NCBI GenBank assembly: GCA_934402155.1
Contig: CAKRTP010000035.1
Span: 1-16,405 of the forward strand
DNA: 16,405 bases
Direction of reading: 5' to 3'
DNA from: an uncultured Blautia sp.
GTDB taxonomy: Bacteria; Bacillota; Clostridia; Lachnospirales; Lachnospiraceae
Shown: one piece after another, positions 14,168 through 16,405 of the stretch
Position numbering within the stretch: position 1 is the stretch's first letter
Layout of the letters: each line of letters begins with the position of its first letter
Translations under genes and position numbers: made by a program
Notes under the pieces: model-generated
Databases searched by the model: none
What the model saw: the letters and a program-made list of their open reading frames with translations, nothing else
Told to the model about the DNA's origin: nothing

Positions 14168-15604
14168 ATGAGTAATGCAACACAAAGCTTAGCAGGCACA
14201 AGAATTAATTCTTTGCTTGACGCCAACAGTTTTGTTGAAATCGGGAAAAGCGTAACCGCCAGATCTACAGATTTCAATATGACTGAAAAAAAAGCGCCTT
14301 CAGACGGTGTTATCACCGGATATGGTGTGATTGACGGAAATCTTGTCTATGTATACAGCCAGGATGTTTCCGTACTGAACGGAACAGTAGGCGAAATGCA
14401 TGCAAAGAAGATTTCTGCATTATATGACCTTGCTATGAAGACAGGCGCACCGGTGATCGGCCTGATTGACTGTGCAGGAATGCGTCTTCAGGAAGCAACA
14501 GATGCACTGGAGGCATTTGGCGGAATTTATCTGAAACAGACAATGGCATCCGGAATGATCCCGCAGATCACAGCAGTATTCGGTACCTGTGGCGGAGGAA
14601 TGGCAGTTGTTCCGGCACTGACAGATTTCACATTCATTGAGGCAAAAAAAGGCAGAATGTTCGTAAACAGCCCGAACGCACTTGATGGAAACTACACAGA
14701 AAAATGTGATACAGCATCTGCAGAGTTCCAGAGCAGAGAGACTGGTCTTATCGATGCTGTAGAATCTGAAGAAGAGATCCTTGCTGAGATCCGTCAGCTT
14801 ATCGGACTTCTTCCGTCAAACTTTGAGGATAATGATTCCTTTGAAGAGTGTACAGATGACCTGAACCGTGTATGCGAGGATATTACGGCATGTGCAGGAG
14901 ATACATCTATCGCACTTTCCAGAATCGCGGATAACGGAATTTTCTTTGAAACAAAAAGAGACTTTGGCAAAGATGTTGTTACAGGATTCCTTCGTGTAAA
15001 CGGAATGACTGTAGGTGCAGTAGCCAACAGAACTGAGGTTTATGACGCACAGGGTGAGAAAGCAGAGGAATTCGACGGAACTCTTTCTGCAAGAGGTGCG
15101 AGAAAAGCAGCAGGATTCGTTAAATTCTGTGATGCTTTTGAAATCCCGGTTCTGACTCTTACAAATGTAACCGGATTCAATGCGACTGTATGCAGCGAAA
15201 AAGGAATGGCAAAAGCTGTCGGAGAACTGGTTCATGCATTTGCATCAGCAACTGTTCCGAAGGTTAATGTGATCATCGGAAAAGCATACGGAACTGCTTA
15301 TGTGGCAATGAACAGCAAATCTGTAGGTGCTGATTTCGTTTATGCATGGGACAATGCAGAGATTGGTATGATGGATGCTTCCATGGCAGCCAAGATCATG
15401 TATGCGGGAGCAGATGCTTCTGTTCTTGGTGAGAAAGCAGCAGAGTACAGAGCACTTCAGTCCAACGTAGAGTCCGCAGCAGCAAGAGGTTATGTAGATA
15501 CTGTGATCGCTCCGGCTGATACACGTAAATACGTGATCGGAGCATTTGAAATGCTGTTCACAAAGAGAGAAGACCGTCCAGCTAAGAAACATGGCACAGT
15601 CTAA
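14168..15604 (+). CDS. Acyl-CoA-type carboxyltransferase (methylmalonyl-CoA decarboxylase alpha/ACC beta family)
   Basis: The 478-aa protein has the two-halved crotonase-like fold of biotin-dependent carboxyltransferases, which move CO2 between an acyl-CoA and biotin. The N-terminal half shows SDGVITGYGVIDG (45-57), YSQDVSVLNGTVGEMHAKKI (63-82) and GTCGGGMA (139-146), the first oxyanion-hole loop. The C-terminal half shows GKAYGTAY (371-378) and AWDNAEIGMMDASMAAKIM (393-411). It is shorter than typical MmdA (about 510 aa), and the usual MGxxGAxxI motif reads MDASMAAKI. Together with the OadG-like and biotin carrier genes downstream, it probably belongs to a sodium-pumping decarboxylase, though an acyl-CoA carboxylase or transcarboxylase is possible. 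GGAGGG (14153-14158) lies 9 bases before the ATG. Confidence 0.85.
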   Translation: MSNATQSLAGTRINSLLDANSFVEIGKSVTARSTDFNMTEKKAPSDGVITGYGVIDGNLVYVYSQDVSVLNGTVGEMHAKKISALYDLAMKTGAPVIGLIDCAGMRLQEATDALEAFGGIYLKQTMASGMIPQITAVFGTCGGGMAVVPALTDFTFIEAKKGRMFVNSPNALDGNYTEKCDTASAEFQSRETGLIDAVESEEEILAEIRQLIGLLPSNFEDNDSFEECTDDLNRVCEDITACAGDTSIALSRIADNGIFFETKRDFGKDVVTGFLRVNGMTVGAVANRTEVYDAQGEKAEEFDGTLSARGARKAAGFVKFCDAFEIPVLTLTNVTGFNATVCSEKGMAKAVGELVHAFASATVPKVNVIIGKAYGTAYVAMNSKSVGADFVYAWDNAEIGMMDASMAAKIMYAGADASVLGEKAAEYRALQSNVESAAARGYVDTVIAPADTRKYVIGAFEMLFTKREDRPAKKHGTV

Positions 15605-15617
15605 GCGAGGTGAGCAT

Positions 15618-16358
15618 ATGAATCAGATGTTAAAGAAAGCATCCACTACCTGTGCTGCATTTGTATGTGCCGCATCTCTGATGTTTGCAGGCACAGCTTC
15701 TGTTTGGGCAGACAGTGAGATTGATGAAACAGTCAAAAACCAGATTGAAAGTTATGCAGAGGGACTGACAGATGAGATCATCGGTCTGACTGATGAACAG
15801 ATCGAACAGTATATGGAATCCGATGATGCGTTTACTTCAAGTGCAATGACAGCATGGGAAGGAAGCAAGGACGATCTGGGTGAACTGAAAGAAAAAGGGG
15901 AAGTGGAAATCGAATATTCAGATGATGAATATACAGCAACCCTTCCGGTCAAGTTCGACAAAGAAGATGCAGAGTTTGTCTATGTATTTGACAAAAATGT
16001 GATTCCTACTTCATTAGCAGTTGATGTTCAGTATTCTTTTGGAACAACAATGAAGAATGCAGCACTGAATACTGTTATGGGACTTGGTACTGTATTTGTG
16101 ATCCTGATCTTCCTGATCTTCCTGATCTCCCTGTTCAAATATGTTCCGGGATCCGGAGCACAGCAGGTTAAGAAGAAAGAAGAAACTACTCCGGCTCCGG
16201 CACCGGCACCGGTACCTGTGGCAGTACCTGTACAGGAGGAAACTGATAATTCAGAACTGATCGCGGTGATCGCAGCAGCAATCGCGGCATCAGAGGGAAC
16301 TACAACAGATGGCTTTGTTGTACGTTCTATTCGTAAGATCAACCGTAAAAAAAGGTAA
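15618..16358 (+). CDS. OadG-like membrane subunit with an extracytoplasmic domain
   Basis: The predicted 246-aa protein has a signal peptide (residues 1-31, ending SVWA/DS), an acidic extracytoplasmic domain of about 110 residues (DUF3887-like, GLTDEIIGLTDEQIEQYM), one membrane helix (about 152-176, VMGLGTVFVILIFLIFL), a Pro/Ala-rich linker (191-205, APAPAPVPVAVPV) and a C-terminal IAVIAAAIAASEG...VRSIRKINRKKR segment typical of OadG. OadG/gamma-delta subunits hold together sodium-pumping decarboxylases in the membrane. Classical OadG is only about 80-130 aa; here the extra length is mostly the outside domain. GAGGTGA (15606-15612) is 5 bases before the ATG, and the gene follows the carboxyltransferase by 13 bases. 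An upstream in-frame ATG at 15546 lies within that gene and would spoil the signal peptide. Confidence 0.82.
   Translation: MNQMLKKASTTCAAFVCAASLMFAGTASVWADSEIDETVKNQIESYAEGLTDEIIGLTDEQIEQYMESDDAFTSSAMTAWEGSKDDLGELKEKGEVEIEYSDDEYTATLPVKFDKEDAEFVYVFDKNVIPTSLAVDVQYSFGTTMKNAALNTVMGLGTVFVILIFLIFLISLFKYVPGSGAQQVKKKEETTPAPAPAPVPVAVPVQEETDNSELIAVIAAAIAASEGTTTDGFVVRSIRKINRKKR
16104..16130 (+). repeat. Three tandem 9-base repeats in the membrane helix
   Basis: CTGATCTTC is repeated three times in frame (last copy CTGATCTCC) and encodes LIF-LIF-LIS in the OadG membrane helix. The unit is a multiple of three, so slippage would lengthen or shorten the helix without a frameshift. Confidence 0.8.
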
Positions 16359-16382
16359 TTGACAATTTTAGGAGGATTAAAA

Positions 16383-16405
16383 ATGAAAAGCTATACAATC
16401 ACCGT
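16383..16405 (+). CDS. Probable biotin carrier protein, first codons only
   Basis: ATG at 16383 follows a perfect AGGAGG (16370-16375, 7 bases upstream) and reads MKSYTITV before the window ends. This beginning is like the biotin/lipoyl-binding subunits (KxYTITVNG...) that follow OadG in Lachnospiraceae sodium-pumping decarboxylase operons. The biotinylation motif is outside the window, so the call rests on the start and the neighbours. It is 24 bases after the OadG-like gene. Confidence 0.6.

Noticed and set aside
15546..15617. Longer start for the OadG-like protein (ATG at 15546)
   Set aside because: It is inside the carboxyltransferase gene and would bury the signal peptide; GAGGTGA fits the ATG at 15618.
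16359..16364. TTGACA before the biotin carrier gene as a promoter
   Set aside because: There is no -10 box 16-18 bases later; the sequence there is the ribosome binding site and start codon.

Overview
The window looks like chromosomal core DNA from a Gram-positive anaerobe of the Clostridia, most likely a Lachnospiraceae member (Blautia/Roseburia-type gut bacterium). This is inferred from AGGAGG-type ribosome binding sites, sigma-A promoters, a tyrosine T-box in front of tyrS, the scpA-scpB-phospholipase-DacF gene order, and an OadG-type subunit with an extracytoplasmic domain. No mobile element, phage gene, CRISPR array, rRNA or tRNA was seen.

Layout. (1) Bases 1-953: the 5' end of a divergent gene for a tiny Cys/Gly-rich protein, then a PHP-family tyrosine phosphatase (CpsB/CapC type) with its own promoter. 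(2) 980-5167: a strong promoter, a T-box leader with a UAC (Tyr) specifier and a terminator, then tyrS and, 12 bases later, alaS; both synthetases appear to share the tyrosine-sensing leader. (3) 5177-5550: rpsU (ribosomal protein S21) with its own promoter, a structured 5' leader and a clear terminator. (4) 5571-7256: a cardiolipin synthase gene ending in a terminator. (5) 7251-13998: two DacF-type D-alanyl-D-alanine carboxypeptidases flank a molybdopterin-binding protein with a C-terminal Cys cluster, a metallophosphoesterase, scpA, scpB and a zinc-dependent phospholipase C-like protein. All are on the + strand and tightly packed; the metallophosphoesterase overlaps scpA by 23 bases. (6) 14045-16405: an AT-rich regulatory region with a good match to a Rex box, then an acyl-CoA-type carboxyltransferase, an OadG-like membrane subunit, and the first codons of what is probably a biotin carrier protein. 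This is the start of a sodium-pumping decarboxylase (or related biotin-dependent) operon that continues outside the window.

The genes fall into translation (tyrS, alaS, rpsU), envelope work (Cls, two DacF enzymes, probable phosphatase), chromosome segregation (ScpAB) and energy metabolism (carboxyltransferase operon). tyrS, alaS, rpsU and the carboxyltransferase use CGT for Arg noticeably more often than the DacF/Scp/phosphoesterase genes, which lean on AGA/AGG/CGG; that suggests higher expression of the first group. I saw no defence or other accessory system. The most useful leads are regulatory (Rex box, rpsU leader, tyrosine T-box over alaS, dyads before cls and the phosphatase), plus two protein oddities: the Cys cluster on the molybdopterin-binding protein and the altered C-terminal CoA-site motif of the carboxyltransferase.
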